From: Alloenteromonas sp963650805
GTDB lineage: Bacteria; Bacillota_I; Bacilli_A; RFN20; CAG-826
Reading direction: 5' to 3'
Assembly (NCBI GenBank): GCA_963650805.1
Contig: CAVJMG010000001.1
Location: 372,001 to 436,000 of the forward strand
DNA length: 64,000 bases
Shown here: in pieces, positions 16,120-24,582 of the stretch
Layout of the letters: each line of letters opens with the position of its first letter
Position numbering within the stretch: the first letter of the stretch is position 1
Notes under the pieces: generated by a model
The model's input: the letters and a program-made list of their open reading frames with translations, nothing else
Database searches by the model: none
Told to the model about the DNA's origin: nothing
Translations under genes and position numbers: made by a program

Positions 16120-17271
16120 ATGGATAAGAAAATCAAACTCATGACCATCTTAGGCACCCGGCCTGAGATCATCCGCTTGTCTGAGGTCATCAAAGCCTGC
16201 GACAGGGCCTTTGACCACGTTTTGGTGCATACGGGCCAGAATTACGATTACGAGCTCAATCAAATCTTCTTTGAGCAGCTTGGGCTTAGAAACCCCGATT
16301 ATTACCTCAACGTCGTCGGCACAAACCTCGGGGAGACCATGGGCCAGGTGATTTCGAAATCCTATGATTTGATCGCGGAGGTCAAACCCGACGCGATCCT
16401 CATCTTAGGGGACACCAATAGCGCCCTTTCCGCTATTTCGGCCAAGCGCTTAAAATGTCCCATCTTCCATATGGAGGCGGGGAACCGCTGCTGGGACTGG
16501 AACGTCGCCGAAATGACGAACAGGACCATCGTCGACCACATCGCCGACATCAATATGCCCTATAGCTATTTCGCCTACGGAAACCTCTTAAAAGAAGGCT
16601 GTTCCCCAAAGAATACTTTCATCACGGGCTCCCCGATGAAAGAGGTCATCTCCGCCCACATAAGCGAAATCTCCTCCTCAAGGATCCTAGAGGAAAGAGG
16701 ACTTGAGAAAGGGCATTACATCGTCATGTCCGCCCATAGGGAAGAAAACGTGGACATCAAAGAGAAATTCGACCGCCTCTATCCTAGCCTCAATCGCATC
16801 GCCGAGCACTTCAAGATGCCCGTGGTCTTCTCCGTCCACCCAAGGACGAGGAAACGCTTCGAGGAAAAGGGATTCGTCTTATCGAGCTATATCCGCGAGG
16901 ACAAGCCCTTCGGGTTCTTCGATTACTGCGCCCTCCAAAAAGGGGCCTACGTCGTCTTAAGCGACTCGGGGACGCTTTCGGAGGAGTCTTCCATTCTAGA
17001 CTTCCCCGCCGTGCTCATCCGCACCTCCAGCGAACGCCAAGAGGCCAATAGGCACGGCTCCATCGTTTTAGGGGGCGTGGACTACGAAACCATCTTGCCC
17101 GCGATAGAGCAAGCTAGGGAAATCCATCGCCCAGGCAATTCGTTACCCATCGTCTTAGACTACTCCAGTGAAGACGTGTCGAAGACAGTCGTCAACATCA
17201 TCGAAAGCAATATCGATAGAATAAATAAAGAAACGTGGCTCAAAGGAGTAAGGGACGAAGCTCATTTATAA
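16120..17271 (+). CDS. capG: UDP-N-acetylglucosamine 2-epimerase family, CapG/FnlC type
   Basis: 383 residues of the WecB-type non-hydrolysing epimerase fold: TILGTRPEIIRL at the start, HTGQNYDYELNQIFF, ILGDTNSALSA, HMEAGNRCWDWNVAEM, MSAHREENV, and SDSGTLSEESSIL with the GT-B nucleotide-binding site. Next to capF the expected reaction is the last step to UDP-N-acetyl-L-fucosamine. Length is usual for the family. AAAGGAAACCCC precedes the ATG. Its stop overlaps by a few bases the stop of a convergent AlbA_2 remnant. Confidence 0.9.
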   Translation: MDKKIKLMTILGTRPEIIRLSEVIKACDRAFDHVLVHTGQNYDYELNQIFFEQLGLRNPDYYLNVVGTNLGETMGQVISKSYDLIAEVKPDAILILGDTNSALSAISAKRLKCPIFHMEAGNRCWDWNVAEMTNRTIVDHIADINMPYSYFAYGNLLKEGCSPKNTFITGSPMKEVISAHISEISSSRILEERGLEKGHYIVMSAHREENVDIKEKFDRLYPSLNRIAEHFKMPVVFSVHPRTRKRFEEKGFVLSSYIREDKPFGFFDYCALQKGAYVVLSDSGTLSEESSILDFPAVLIRTSSERQEANRHGSIVLGGVDYETILPAIEQAREIHRPGNSLPIVLDYSSEDVSKTVVNIIESNIDRINKETWLKGVRDEAHL

Positions 17272-17510
17272 GGGTTTCTTAATCGCCCAATAGCCCGTCT
17301 TTCTAGAGCCGACCCTTTCGATCACGCCGCTTTTACTAAGGGCTTTGAGGCGCCGCGGTACCGTTGCTGTCGACTTTTTAGTCAAAGAAGCCATTTCTTT
17401 CGTGGTGATATATTTGTTTTCCATAATGGAGTCGATGAGGCTCTTATCGGAAGGGTTTATCCTATCGTTTATTCTGTCATTTATTCTATCATTTATTGTA
17501 TCACAGACCT
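17266..17510 (-). pseudogene. C-terminal remnant of an AlbA_2 regulator (winged helix plus INDR repeats)
   Basis: The minus strand reads through a repeated linker (INDR three times, then INPSDKSLID) and then a winged helix with YITTKEMASLTKKS and VIERVGSRKTGYWAIKKPL before a TAA at 17268-17266. The GxxYW ending is the standard close of COG2865-type proteins in this window. Upstream the frame is broken by a TGA and the AlbA_2 and ATP-binding domains are missing; a T7 tract lies in the decaying part. The linker is encoded by a 12-bp tandem repeat, like the one in the pseudogene at 24583-25937. The convergent plus-strand frame here is a shadow. Confidence 0.75.
17463..17504. repeat. 12-bp coding tandem repeat in the AlbA_2 remnant
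   Basis: TATCGTTTATTC, TGTCATTTATTC, TATCATTTATTG, then TATCAC: four units 12 bp apart, at 17463, 17475, 17487 and 17499. On the minus strand they encode INDR repeats in the linker before the winged helix. Confidence 0.85.
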
Positions 17511-17599
17511 TTGGGAGTCACGTGCGGAGAAACCCAAAAAAACGGCAGCCACCACTGCTTCGACAACCCTATAAACGTAGGAGGCAAAACTTAAAAGAT

Positions 17600-17635
17600 G
17601 TGTTACAAACTTGAAATTTTGTGAGTTTGTAACAC
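17600..17635. repeat. Palindromic box downstream of ATPase copy 3
   Basis: GTGTTACAAACT (17600-17611) and AGTTTGTAACAC (17624-17635) are perfect 12-bp inverted arms that end exactly at the ATPase stop codon. A near-identical box lies upstream of the same gene at 18906-18942. It might act as a terminator here, but it lacks a U tract in the right place. Confidence 0.85.
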
Positions 17636-18859
17636 TTATTTAACGTCGATATCGATTTTGCCTAACAGCCACTCTTCGATATTTATGTGCCTAATAGGCC
17701 CTTGGGACATGTCGAAGTCGTCCATGCTGAAAACGTATTTAGGCGAAGGATCCTTGATCGAATCAAACGCGGAGAATTCTCTTTTCGCGGTTTCTTCGTC
17801 CGCTAAAAGATAGGCGACTTGGATAAAGCACTTGCCTTCGTCTTTCATGGCGACGAAATCGATCTCGCCCTTATACGTCTTGCCGATTTTCACGTTGTAT
17901 CCACGGTAAATGAGTTCGTTGTATACGAGGTTTGCCAAAGCGTGGGACACGAACAATTTATTCGATGAAGCACAAGCTAAAACTAGACCGTTATCCATCG
18001 CGTATTGTTTTTCAATCGATTTGAGGTTTCTTTTCGAGGCGATGTCATAACGTTTGACCCGGGAAATAAGGAAAGCCTCCTCGAGCTTTCTTAAATATCG
18101 ATACACGGTCTCCCTGTATATGGTCTCTCGATTGCTTTTGTTGAAATACTCCACGACGTTATCCGCAGAGAATTCCTTTGATGCGTTGGAAATGACGTAA
18201 TCGGCGATGGCCCTGAAGGATTCTTTGTTTATCTTCGAGGATGGGGTGCAGATATCCCTTTGGATGATGCCTTCGTATAAAGAAATAAGATAGGCTTTGA
18301 TGTCTTTCTCAAGGGAATAGTCCATTCTTTGGGGCATGCCGCCATAACGGAGGTAATTCTGCAAAGGCTTATCGGGGATCTCTATCCCATTAACTCGGTA
18401 ATATTCCAAGAACTCCTTATAGGAAAAAGGCATGATTTTGAATTCTTTGCAGCGGCCCACCAGAAGGCTGGCGAGCCTTCCTGAAAGAAGGGTCGAATTG
18501 CTGCCGGTGACGAACAGCGAGACGTTTTGGGTGGCCTTAAGGGAGGCTAGGGTCTTTTCAAAAGAGCGCACATGTTGGATTTCATCCAAGAAAACATAGT
18601 ATTTCTTCTCGTCTTTAATTTTCCCTAGGATATAGGTGTTCAGCTTTTGATGAGAATGAAGCGAGGAGAAGGAAAGGTCTTCGAGATTGATGGAGACAAT
18701 ATGCTCCTGATCGATTCCGCGTTCTTCTAGAAGCTCTTCTTTGATTTGATTCAGAAGGACGCTCTTGCCGCATCTACGGATCCCAGTCAAAACCTTGATG
18801 AGGTTAGAATCGTAGAACCTTCGAATCTCCGTCAAATATTGATTCCTTTTTACGTCCAT
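17636..18859 (-). CDS. AAA_14/DUF4143 ATPase (copy 3)
   Basis: 407 residues. Walker A GIRRCGKSVLLNQI near the start, Walker B YVFLDEIQHV, sensor LFVTGSNS, then the typical SYKEFLEYY, YLRYGGMPQ and winged-helix region. The DUF4143 end has YRGYNVKIGKTYKGEIDFVAM...CFIQVAY: the E-D-x-Q pattern of the nuclease-like fold. A different subfamily from copies 1 and 2. I place the start at the ATG at 18859 because GAAAGGA lies six bases before it; the ATG at 18865 overlaps that site. The gene is flanked on both sides by the same 36-bp palindrome. Confidence 0.85.
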   Translation of the reverse strand: MDVKRNQYLTEIRRFYDSNLIKVLTGIRRCGKSVLLNQIKEELLEERGIDQEHIVSINLEDLSFSSLHSHQKLNTYILGKIKDEKKYYVFLDEIQHVRSFEKTLASLKATQNVSLFVTGSNSTLLSGRLASLLVGRCKEFKIMPFSYKEFLEYYRVNGIEIPDKPLQNYLRYGGMPQRMDYSLEKDIKAYLISLYEGIIQRDICTPSSKINKESFRAIADYVISNASKEFSADNVVEYFNKSNRETIYRETVYRYLRKLEEAFLISRVKRYDIASKRNLKSIEKQYAMDNGLVLACASSNKLFVSHALANLVYNELIYRGYNVKIGKTYKGEIDFVAMKDEGKCFIQVAYLLADEETAKREFSAFDSIKDPSPKYVFSMDDFDMSQGPIRHINIEEWLLGKIDIDVK

Positions 18860-18905
18860 AAGCATCCTTTCGTTGAGTTAATAATAACGGATGAAACAAA
18901 AATAT

Positions 18906-18942
18906 GTGTTACAAACTTCGAATCTTTTTGAGTTTGTAACAC
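18906..18942. repeat. Palindromic box upstream of ATPase copy 3
   Basis: GTGTTACAAACT (18906-18917) and AGTTTGTAACAC (18931-18942), the same perfect 12-bp arms as at 17600-17635, with a slightly different 13-base loop and further matching flanks (ATATTT versus TTATTT). It lies 47 bp upstream of the ATPase start and is a likely operator. Confidence 0.85.
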
Positions 18943-19044
18943 ATATTTGAAATCTCTTGTGTCTGATAAACTTGAAGGAATGGGCCTAAAAAATGTAGGG
19001 AAACACCAAAAAGAAGTGGTCCTGTACGCGATTTAACCAAAATA

Positions 19045-20448
19045 TCACCGGCATTCTCTCAAAAGCTTTTTGAAGTAACCTAGCGTTAAGGGCAAAGTGA
19101 TGGACACCCCAATAACGTCGGCGAAAATCGACGAGTAAAGAACAAGTTCCAAACCGAACCCTGGAGCAATCCTTTCTCCTAAATAAGGAAGAACGATGAC
19201 GCAGGGGACGAAGACGAGGAGATCCCTGGACAAAGAAGATACGGTGGCCAAAAGAGGCCTCCCCGCGCTTTGGAAGAATAAGGAGGTAAGCTTAACAAAG
19301 ACGGTCAAAGGAATTGATGCAAGCATGAGGCGGAACATCTTTCTGGCGAATTCGAGGTAGAGTTCCCTCTCCGCCCCACCATCGCCAAAGGGAAGAATGA
19401 ACATATCGGGATAGATTTCATTGGCCAAAACAAACGCCAAAGAGATGCCTAAACTCCAAAATAACGTAAGAAGGTAGGTCTTTTTGACCCTATCCGGTTT
19501 CTTCGCACCAATGTTATAACCGATGATCGGAGCCCCTCCTAGGACAATGCCGATAGCGATGTTCAGCACAAAGGAAAAAACCTTGGTTTCGATAGACATC
19601 GCCGACAAAGGAATGTTGGCCCCGTATTTTGAACTGGGGCCCCATTTCGACATCGTCGAATTGCAAGATAAGGATATGGCGACCACGGCGAGTTGGGTGA
19701 TGAGGGTGGACACCCCAAGCGTCATGGGCTCTTTAAATGCGGAGAAATCGGGGATGAAGTCTTTGAGGGTTAAGCGGAAAGTTTTGGAACGGAAGAGATA
19801 AGAGAAAGCCAATATGAAACTCACCCCTTGGCCAATTACCGTGGCCCAGGCCGCTCCTTCGATACCGGCGTTGAGCACATAAATGAAAATAGGGTCTAAA
19901 GCGATGTTTACGACGGCCCCAGAAGCAACGGCAACCATCGAATACACCGGGGAACCGTCGCAGCGGATTACCCCAAATATCGCGTTTTGAAACAAGAATA
20001 TGGGGAAGAACCAGGCGAGGATCCTAAGATAGGAAGATGCCATGGGAAGGGTTTCCGATGTTCCTCCGAAAATAGAGATGATGGATTCAGCAAAAACAAG
20101 GCAAACCACCATCAACACCACGGCGATGGCCTCGATCAAAACAATGGACGTCCCTATCGCTTTGGAGGCTTTCTTCGTGTCTTGCCTGCCTTGGCAAATG
20201 GAAAGATAGGAAGCGCAGCCATCAGAAAACCACCAGGAGAAAGCTTGGGTTATTGTGATGATGGGAAAGGCAAGGCCTGTGGCGGCATTGCCTAAATAGC
20301 CAAGACTAGAGTTGCCAACGAAGATCTGATCGACGAGGTTATATAAGGAAGAAATAAGAAGGGAGGAAACGGCGGGAATAGAAAAAGAAAGCAGAAGTTT
20401 CCCGATGGGGTCGTTGCCAAAATCGCGGATTGCATTCTGTTTTTTCAT
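19045..20448 (-). CDS. MATE family efflux transporter
   Basis: 467 residues with about twelve hydrophobic helices and the MATE opening DPIGKLLLSFSIPAVSSLLISSLYNLVDQIFVG. This family exports cationic drugs or metabolites using a Na+ or H+ gradient. Length is normal. A GGAGG ribosome site lies just before the ATG. It stands alone on its strand, between two ATPase loci, without a visible regulator. Substrate cannot be inferred. Confidence 0.9.
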   Translation of the reverse strand: MKKQNAIRDFGNDPIGKLLLSFSIPAVSSLLISSLYNLVDQIFVGNSSLGYLGNAATGLAFPIITITQAFSWWFSDGCASYLSICQGRQDTKKASKAIGTSIVLIEAIAVVLMVVCLVFAESIISIFGGTSETLPMASSYLRILAWFFPIFLFQNAIFGVIRCDGSPVYSMVAVASGAVVNIALDPIFIYVLNAGIEGAAWATVIGQGVSFILAFSYLFRSKTFRLTLKDFIPDFSAFKEPMTLGVSTLITQLAVVAISLSCNSTMSKWGPSSKYGANIPLSAMSIETKVFSFVLNIAIGIVLGGAPIIGYNIGAKKPDRVKKTYLLTLFWSLGISLAFVLANEIYPDMFILPFGDGGAERELYLEFARKMFRLMLASIPLTVFVKLTSLFFQSAGRPLLATVSSLSRDLLVFVPCVIVLPYLGERIAPGFGLELVLYSSIFADVIGVSITLPLTLGYFKKLLRECR

Positions 20449-20555
20449 ATCTCCCTCCTATAGGCCAACACGGGATTATAAGGAAGGGTGGTGAAGTTGG
20501 CCATAAAAAGATTGCGTTTAACAATAGCTCCTAGCAATTCCATTAATAAGTTGGA

Positions 20556-20635
20556 ACTTTGCGGTTTACGGATATTTTCAACAAAAACTACTTTGCGGTT
20601 TTTATGGTTTTACTGAGAAATATACTTTGCGGTTT
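20556..20635. repeat. Upstream array of ATPase copy 4, unit ACTTTGCGGTTT, 34-bp period
   Basis: Three perfect 12-bp copies at 20556, 20590 and 20624, each 34 bp apart. The array ends about 40 bp before the ATPase ATG at 20676. The linkers differ. Confidence 0.9.
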
Positions 20636-20675
20636 TTGGTTTTTATAGCATAATTTATACGAAGGAATCGAGATA

Positions 20676-22046
20676 ATGGAACTTAAAAGAAAGATATATT
20701 CAAAATTGTTGCAATGGAAGCAAGGGAAGACGAAGTCCGCGGTGATGATAGAAGGCGCTAGGCGCATCGGAAAATCAACGATTGCCAAGCGATTCGGCCA
20801 AGAAAACTACAAATCATTCGTTATCATTGATTTCGCTAAAGTCAACAAACGCATCAAAGACAACTTCGACAACCTCGACAATCTCGATATTTTCTTCCAA
20901 AACATATCGCTTGAGTTCAATACCCGTCTCTACCCCCACGAATCGCTAATTATATTTGACGAAGTCCAAAAGTTCCCTAGAGCAAGGGAGGCCATTAAAT
21001 ATCTCGTTGAAGACGGAAGATATGACTTCATCGAAACGGGATCCCTGATTTCAATCAAAGAAAGCACCGAGGGCATCCTCATTCCATCCGAGGAGCTGAA
21101 ATTGAAAATGCATCCCCTCGATTTCGAGGAATTCCTTTGGGCTGCCGGAGAAGAGGTTCTCATTGATTACATTCTCGGCTGCATCAAATCCAAAACCTCT
21201 CTAGACGAAGATTATCATCGGAAGGCTATGCGCTTATTCAAAGAATATATGCTCGTAGGCGGCATGCCGCAAAGCGTGGTTGCCTATTTTGAAAATGGGC
21301 GCGACTTCTTTGAAGCCGATAAAGCGAAAAGGCTCATTCTTTCCCTTTACAAAGACGACATCGCGAAAGCCAACGCCAAATGCAGCATGAGGGTGTCCTC
21401 CCTTTTTGAAAACATCCCATCCTTCCTATCGAAGCACGAGAAAAGAATCACGTTCTCGACCCTTGAAGAAGGCGCGACTTCAAAGCAATACGCCGATCCT
21501 CTATTCTGGCTTGAAGACTCGATGATTTGCAACAACTGCTACAAATGCAATGACCCAAACGTCGGCTTCTCGCTGAATAAAGACGATTCTCAAGTCAAAT
21601 GCTATATGGGGGATACAGGATTGCTTTTAAGCCTCGCTTTCAATGAGAACAAACTCCTCAGCGAAAACATCTACAAAGACATCATGAACGACAAACTGGC
21701 GATTAACCAAGGCATGCTTTATGAAAACGCGATTGCTCAGATGATCGTCTCTATGGGGAGAAGGCTATATTTCTACAATCACTTTTCGCCCGAGAAAAAA
21801 CGCAATGACATCGAAATCGACTTCCTCATTTCAAATAGCAACCAAACGCGGGCGAAGATTTACCCCATCGAAGTCAAATCGTCTAAAAATTACACCAACG
21901 TTTCCTTTGATAAATTCAGGGCCAAATTCAAAAGCCGCATCGACTTTGGCTACATTGTTCACCCAAAGCCCTTCTGTTTGGGCGAAGGCGTGATTAAAGC
22001 GCCTCCGTATATGTTTTATTTCATGCTAAAAGATGAGCGAACTTAA
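20676..22046 (+). CDS. AAA_14/DUF4143 ATPase (copy 4)
   Basis: 456 residues. Walker A EGARRIGKSTIAKRF near residue 28, Walker B LIIFDEVQKF, sensor IETGSLIS, then PLDFEEFLWA and YMLVGGMPQSV. The C-terminus holds the DUF4143 nuclease-like motif: a run near NDIEIDFLIS followed by IYPIEVKSSKNYT (E-D-ExK). A clear AAGGA site precedes the ATG. This subfamily, with RRIGKST, is widespread in anaerobic gut Bacillota and its role is unknown. A 16-bp perfect palindrome CTTAAAGCGCTTTAAG (22042-22057) overlaps the stop codon. Confidence 0.9.
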   Translation: MELKRKIYSKLLQWKQGKTKSAVMIEGARRIGKSTIAKRFGQENYKSFVIIDFAKVNKRIKDNFDNLDNLDIFFQNISLEFNTRLYPHESLIIFDEVQKFPRAREAIKYLVEDGRYDFIETGSLISIKESTEGILIPSEELKLKMHPLDFEEFLWAAGEEVLIDYILGCIKSKTSLDEDYHRKAMRLFKEYMLVGGMPQSVVAYFENGRDFFEADKAKRLILSLYKDDIAKANAKCSMRVSSLFENIPSFLSKHEKRITFSTLEEGATSKQYADPLFWLEDSMICNNCYKCNDPNVGFSLNKDDSQVKCYMGDTGLLLSLAFNENKLLSENIYKDIMNDKLAINQGMLYENAIAQMIVSMGRRLYFYNHFSPEKKRNDIEIDFLISNSNQTRAKIYPIEVKSSKNYTNVSFDKFRAKFKSRIDFGYIVHPKPFCLGEGVIKAPPYMFYFMLKDERT

Positions 22047-22112
22047 AGCGCTTTAAGCCCCTCCTTCCGCCTAAATGCGTTATCATCTTCACGAAAAAAG
22101 GAGACACCTCTC

Positions 22113-22649
22113 ATGAAATTCCTCATCGGCTCAGACATCCACGGTTCCCTATATTACGCGCAGAAGTTCTTCGCCAAAGACGAAGCCCTTCAAAGCGACC
22201 GCATCATCGTCTTGGGGGACTTCTTCTATAACGGGGCTAGGAACAACCCCCCGAAGGAATACAGCCCCAAAGACGTCTCCGCTTTGGTCAATTCCTACGC
22301 GCATAAGCTCATCGCCATCAAAGGCAACTGCGACTCGGAAGTCGATCAGATGGTCGCCGAATTCCTCTTTTGCCAGGTCGCGACCATATTCGCCTTTAAC
22401 AAAACCATCTCGTTGACCCATGGCCATAAATACAGTTTCGACAACCTTCCCAAGAATCCCGGGGACATCTTCTTCCAAGGCCACACCCACATCGGGGTGC
22501 TTGAGAAGAAAGGCGATTTGATTTTGGCTAACCCCGGATCCATCTCCCTTCCCAAAGACGACCACCACTCCTACATGGTCATGGACGAAAAAGGAATCAC
22601 CCTCTTCGACTTAGAGAGCGATTCCGTCTTAAAGCATCTTGATTTCTAA
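22113..22649 (+). CDS. yfcE: YfcE-type metallophosphoesterase
   Basis: 178 residues of the calcineurin-like fold: SDIHGSLYYA, VLGDFFYNG, AIKGNCDSEVD, SLTHGHKYS and FQGHTHIGV supply the D-H, D, N, H and GHTH metal ligands. YfcE/MJ0936-type enzymes hydrolyse phosphodiesters in vitro. GAGACACC preceded by AAAAAAGG forms the ribosome site. Single gene between an ATPase locus and a convergent ABC operon. Confidence 0.9.
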   Translation: MKFLIGSDIHGSLYYAQKFFAKDEALQSDRIIVLGDFFYNGARNNPPKEYSPKDVSALVNSYAHKLIAIKGNCDSEVDQMVAEFLFCQVATIFAFNKTISLTHGHKYSFDNLPKNPGDIFFQGHTHIGVLEKKGDLILANPGSISLPKDDHHSYMVMDEKGITLFDLESDSVLKHLDF

Positions 22650-22650
22650 T

Positions 22651-23316
22651 TCAGAGATCGATTTTCTCGAACTTCTTCTTCGAGGCTTTAAACGCGCATA
22701 GATTGAACAAGAAGAAACAAGCAATTCCCACGAGCAGTATGCCTAATTGAGCCCACAAACCCGGCCCAGAATAGGAATTGATGAATGTTGCCGCGTCAGG
22801 AATCCCCATGAACAAGCCGGCGCATACCCCATAGAAAGAGAGCGCGCAGAAATACGCCAAAAGGCTGGCGAACACGTTTTTGGTGTCCGGAGATTTGTAA
22901 TAACGAGGGAAATAGATGAGGTTGAATATCCCAAAGCCGATCAAGACGATGCCATACATCGCCACATTGACCCCAAGCTCCGCATAATAGGAATCCGCAG
23001 GGACCATGGGGGATAAAACGAGATTCCTCACCACCCCAAAGGGAATGGAAACAGCAATGCAAAGCAGCTCTAAGAAGCAAAGCAATAAAACCTTCCCTAA
23101 GACCACCTTGCTCTTATCGATGGGCAAGGTGCCGGTATAGAGGAGATCCCTATTGGCCAAGGCGACCGGGAAAACGGATAAAAAGCCCGACAAGGGATAA
23201 ATGAACGCGACTAAGGAAGGCCACGTGGGGATAGCAATGAGGCAGGTCAAAAACACGAATATCCAGACTTGGGGAGGAATGCAGAGCTTGATTTCCTTAT
23301 AGAGGAGATTCTTCAT
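22651..23316 (-). CDS. ABC-2 type membrane permease
   Basis: 221 residues with six hydrophobic helices and no soluble domain, starting MKNLLYKEIKLCIPPQVWI as in ABC-2 permeases of the ABC-2_membrane type. It overlaps the upstream ATPase gene by 20 bp, so the two form one exporter. The pair is preceded by an AbrB-type gene; such three-gene sets (regulator, ATPase, permease) are common in Bacillota for peptide or drug export and resistance. Substrate unknown. Confidence 0.8.
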   Translation of the reverse strand: MKNLLYKEIKLCIPPQVWIFVFLTCLIAIPTWPSLVAFIYPLSGFLSVFPVALANRDLLYTGTLPIDKSKVVLGKVLLLCFLELLCIAVSIPFGVVRNLVLSPMVPADSYYAELGVNVAMYGIVLIGFGIFNLIYFPRYYKSPDTKNVFASLLAYFCALSFYGVCAGLFMGIPDAATFINSYSGPGLWAQLGILLVGIACFFLFNLCAFKASKKKFEKIDL

Positions 23317-24163
23317 CTTCGTTGCCCCTTTCTATGCTGAGCATGATTTCTTCTAGGCTTGCTTGGGAGCTTTCCTTTTCGAAGGAATGGGCGTCCTCTT
23401 TTTTGATGACCCCTTCATAACGTCCTTGATGAACCCTTAGATGCGAGATCAAAGGGGATTTGGTAGGCGCTAAGGAGCTCTCCTCCCCTTCAACGTGTAG
23501 ATAGCCTGATTTGAATGCTTCCATTTCTCCAGAGAATACGATTTTGCCTTTTTGGATGTAGGTGATATCGTCGGAGACCTTCTCCAAATCGGAGATGACA
23601 TGCGTGGAGAAGAGGATAGCGACGTCCTTTTTATCCGCGAGCTTCCTTAGGCAATCAAGCAATTCATCCCTGCTCACCGGATCTAATCCCGAAGTGGGCT
23701 CATCTAGCAGCAGCAGTTTAGCCCCATGGCTTAAAGCAATCGATAAGCCGTATTTCACCTTCATCCCGTTGCTTAGCTCCCGGATTTTCTTCTTTTCGTC
23801 GATTCCAAAGAAATGGAGCCATTTTTGATAGAGATCTTGGTCCCAGTTGGAATAGAAACGCCTGGTAACCGAGGTTAAGGTGGAAACTTTCTGGGAGGGA
23901 TAGAAATCGATTCCCCCGAATAGCAAACCGACGTCTTCCTTGAATTTGGGGTCCTTATTCGAGGGCGCCCCGTTGTAGAGGATTTCTCCCCCATCGGGTT
24001 TAACGAGGCCATAGATGGCTTTTAGGGTCGTCGTCTTGCCCGCGCCGTTCCTGCCGATGAAGCCCATGATCCTCCCGGGGGTCAATGAAAAGGTCGCCTG
24101 TTCCAAAGAGAATGAGGGGTAATGCTTGCTGACGTCTATTAGCTCTAGGATCTTGCTAGGCAT
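23297..24163 (-). CDS. ABC transporter ATP-binding protein
   Basis: 288 residues from the ATG at 24163. Walker A GRNGAGKTTTLKAIYG, signature LSNGMKVKYGLSIAL, Walker B LLLLDEPTSGLD, switch His in FSTHV. A C-terminal tail of ~70 residues is acidic. The start overlaps the stop of the AbrB-like gene by 8 bp, and the end overlaps the permease, so three genes are translationally coupled. Confidence 0.9.
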   Translation of the reverse strand: MPSKILELIDVSKHYPSFSLEQATFSLTPGRIMGFIGRNGAGKTTTLKAIYGLVKPDGGEILYNGAPSNKDPKFKEDVGLLFGGIDFYPSQKVSTLTSVTRRFYSNWDQDLYQKWLHFFGIDEKKKIRELSNGMKVKYGLSIALSHGAKLLLLDEPTSGLDPVSRDELLDCLRKLADKKDVAILFSTHVISDLEKVSDDITYIQKGKIVFSGEMEAFKSGYLHVEGEESSLAPTKSPLISHLRVHQGRYEGVIKKEDAHSFEKESSQASLEEIMLSIERGNEDEESPL

Positions 24164-24368
24164 GGGCGTCCTCCGTTTCAAGGGCCTGGCTCACGAAATC
24201 GCTTTTGACGATGGCTATCCCCTTCTTTTTGTCGGCGAGCAAAAACACTTGGTCGCCAGCGGAGATGCCAAACATCTCCCGTATTTCGGCGGGAATCACG
24301 ATTTGGCCTTTAGCACCCACATTGGCGATGCCGATGAATTTATCTTTCTTACTTTTCATACTATTCAT
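24156..24368 (-). CDS. AbrB/SpoVT-type DNA-binding regulator
   Basis: 70 residues with the swapped-hairpin motif GQIVIPAEIREMFGISAGDQVFLL (here shown in part: GQIVIPAEIREMFGI), typical of AbrB/MazE folds. The true start may be the ATG at 24359, three codons in. First gene of the ABC exporter operon, so probably its transcriptional switch. Confidence 0.85.
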   Translation of the reverse strand: MNSMKSKKDKFIGIANVGAKGQIVIPAEIREMFGISAGDQVFLLADKKKGIAIVKSDFVSQALETEDAHA

Positions 24369-24412
24369 ACTTTAAACCGATGGCTATAAGAGGTCAACCG
24401 ACGCCCAAAAGA

Positions 24413-24450
24413 AAAGCGCCAGAACCCGATGGAGGATTCCAGCGCTTTGC
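24413..24450 (-). terminator. Minus-strand terminator behind a gene-tail remnant
   Basis: AAAGCGC (24414-24420) pairs with GCGCTTT (24443-24449), and on the minus strand the stem is followed by TTTTCTTTT. Just upstream on the minus strand (24502-24464) a 12-codon frame, GAARYTVVKAEA then stop, begins right after another stop. It looks like the tail of a truncated gene that kept its terminator when the AlbA_2 cassette arrived; that reading is weak. Confidence 0.5.
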
Positions 24451-24530
24451 TATGGATTTAGACTTAGGCTTCGGCTTTGACGACGGTGTACCGGGCGGCG
24501 CCTTAGGAGCAACAGTCAAATCATTGTTTC

Positions 24531-24553
24531 CTGCGACATTTCTTGTGACATTT
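24531..24553. repeat. 12-bp iterons upstream of the AlbA_2 pseudogene
   Basis: Read on the minus strand the segment is AAATGTCACAAG then AAATGTCGCAG, two 12-bp units. It lies 30-52 bp upstream of the ATG at 24583. The same iteron recurs in the coding region at 25688-25723, in opposite orientation. Confidence 0.85.
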
Positions 24554-24582
24554 GATGCAATTTAACTGAGGATACGATCAAA

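Noticed and set aside
17345..17614. Membrane-like protein with FILS repeats on the plus strand
   Set aside because: The repeat is the reverse side of the INDR linker of the AlbA_2 remnant, whose winged helix is clear on the minus strand.
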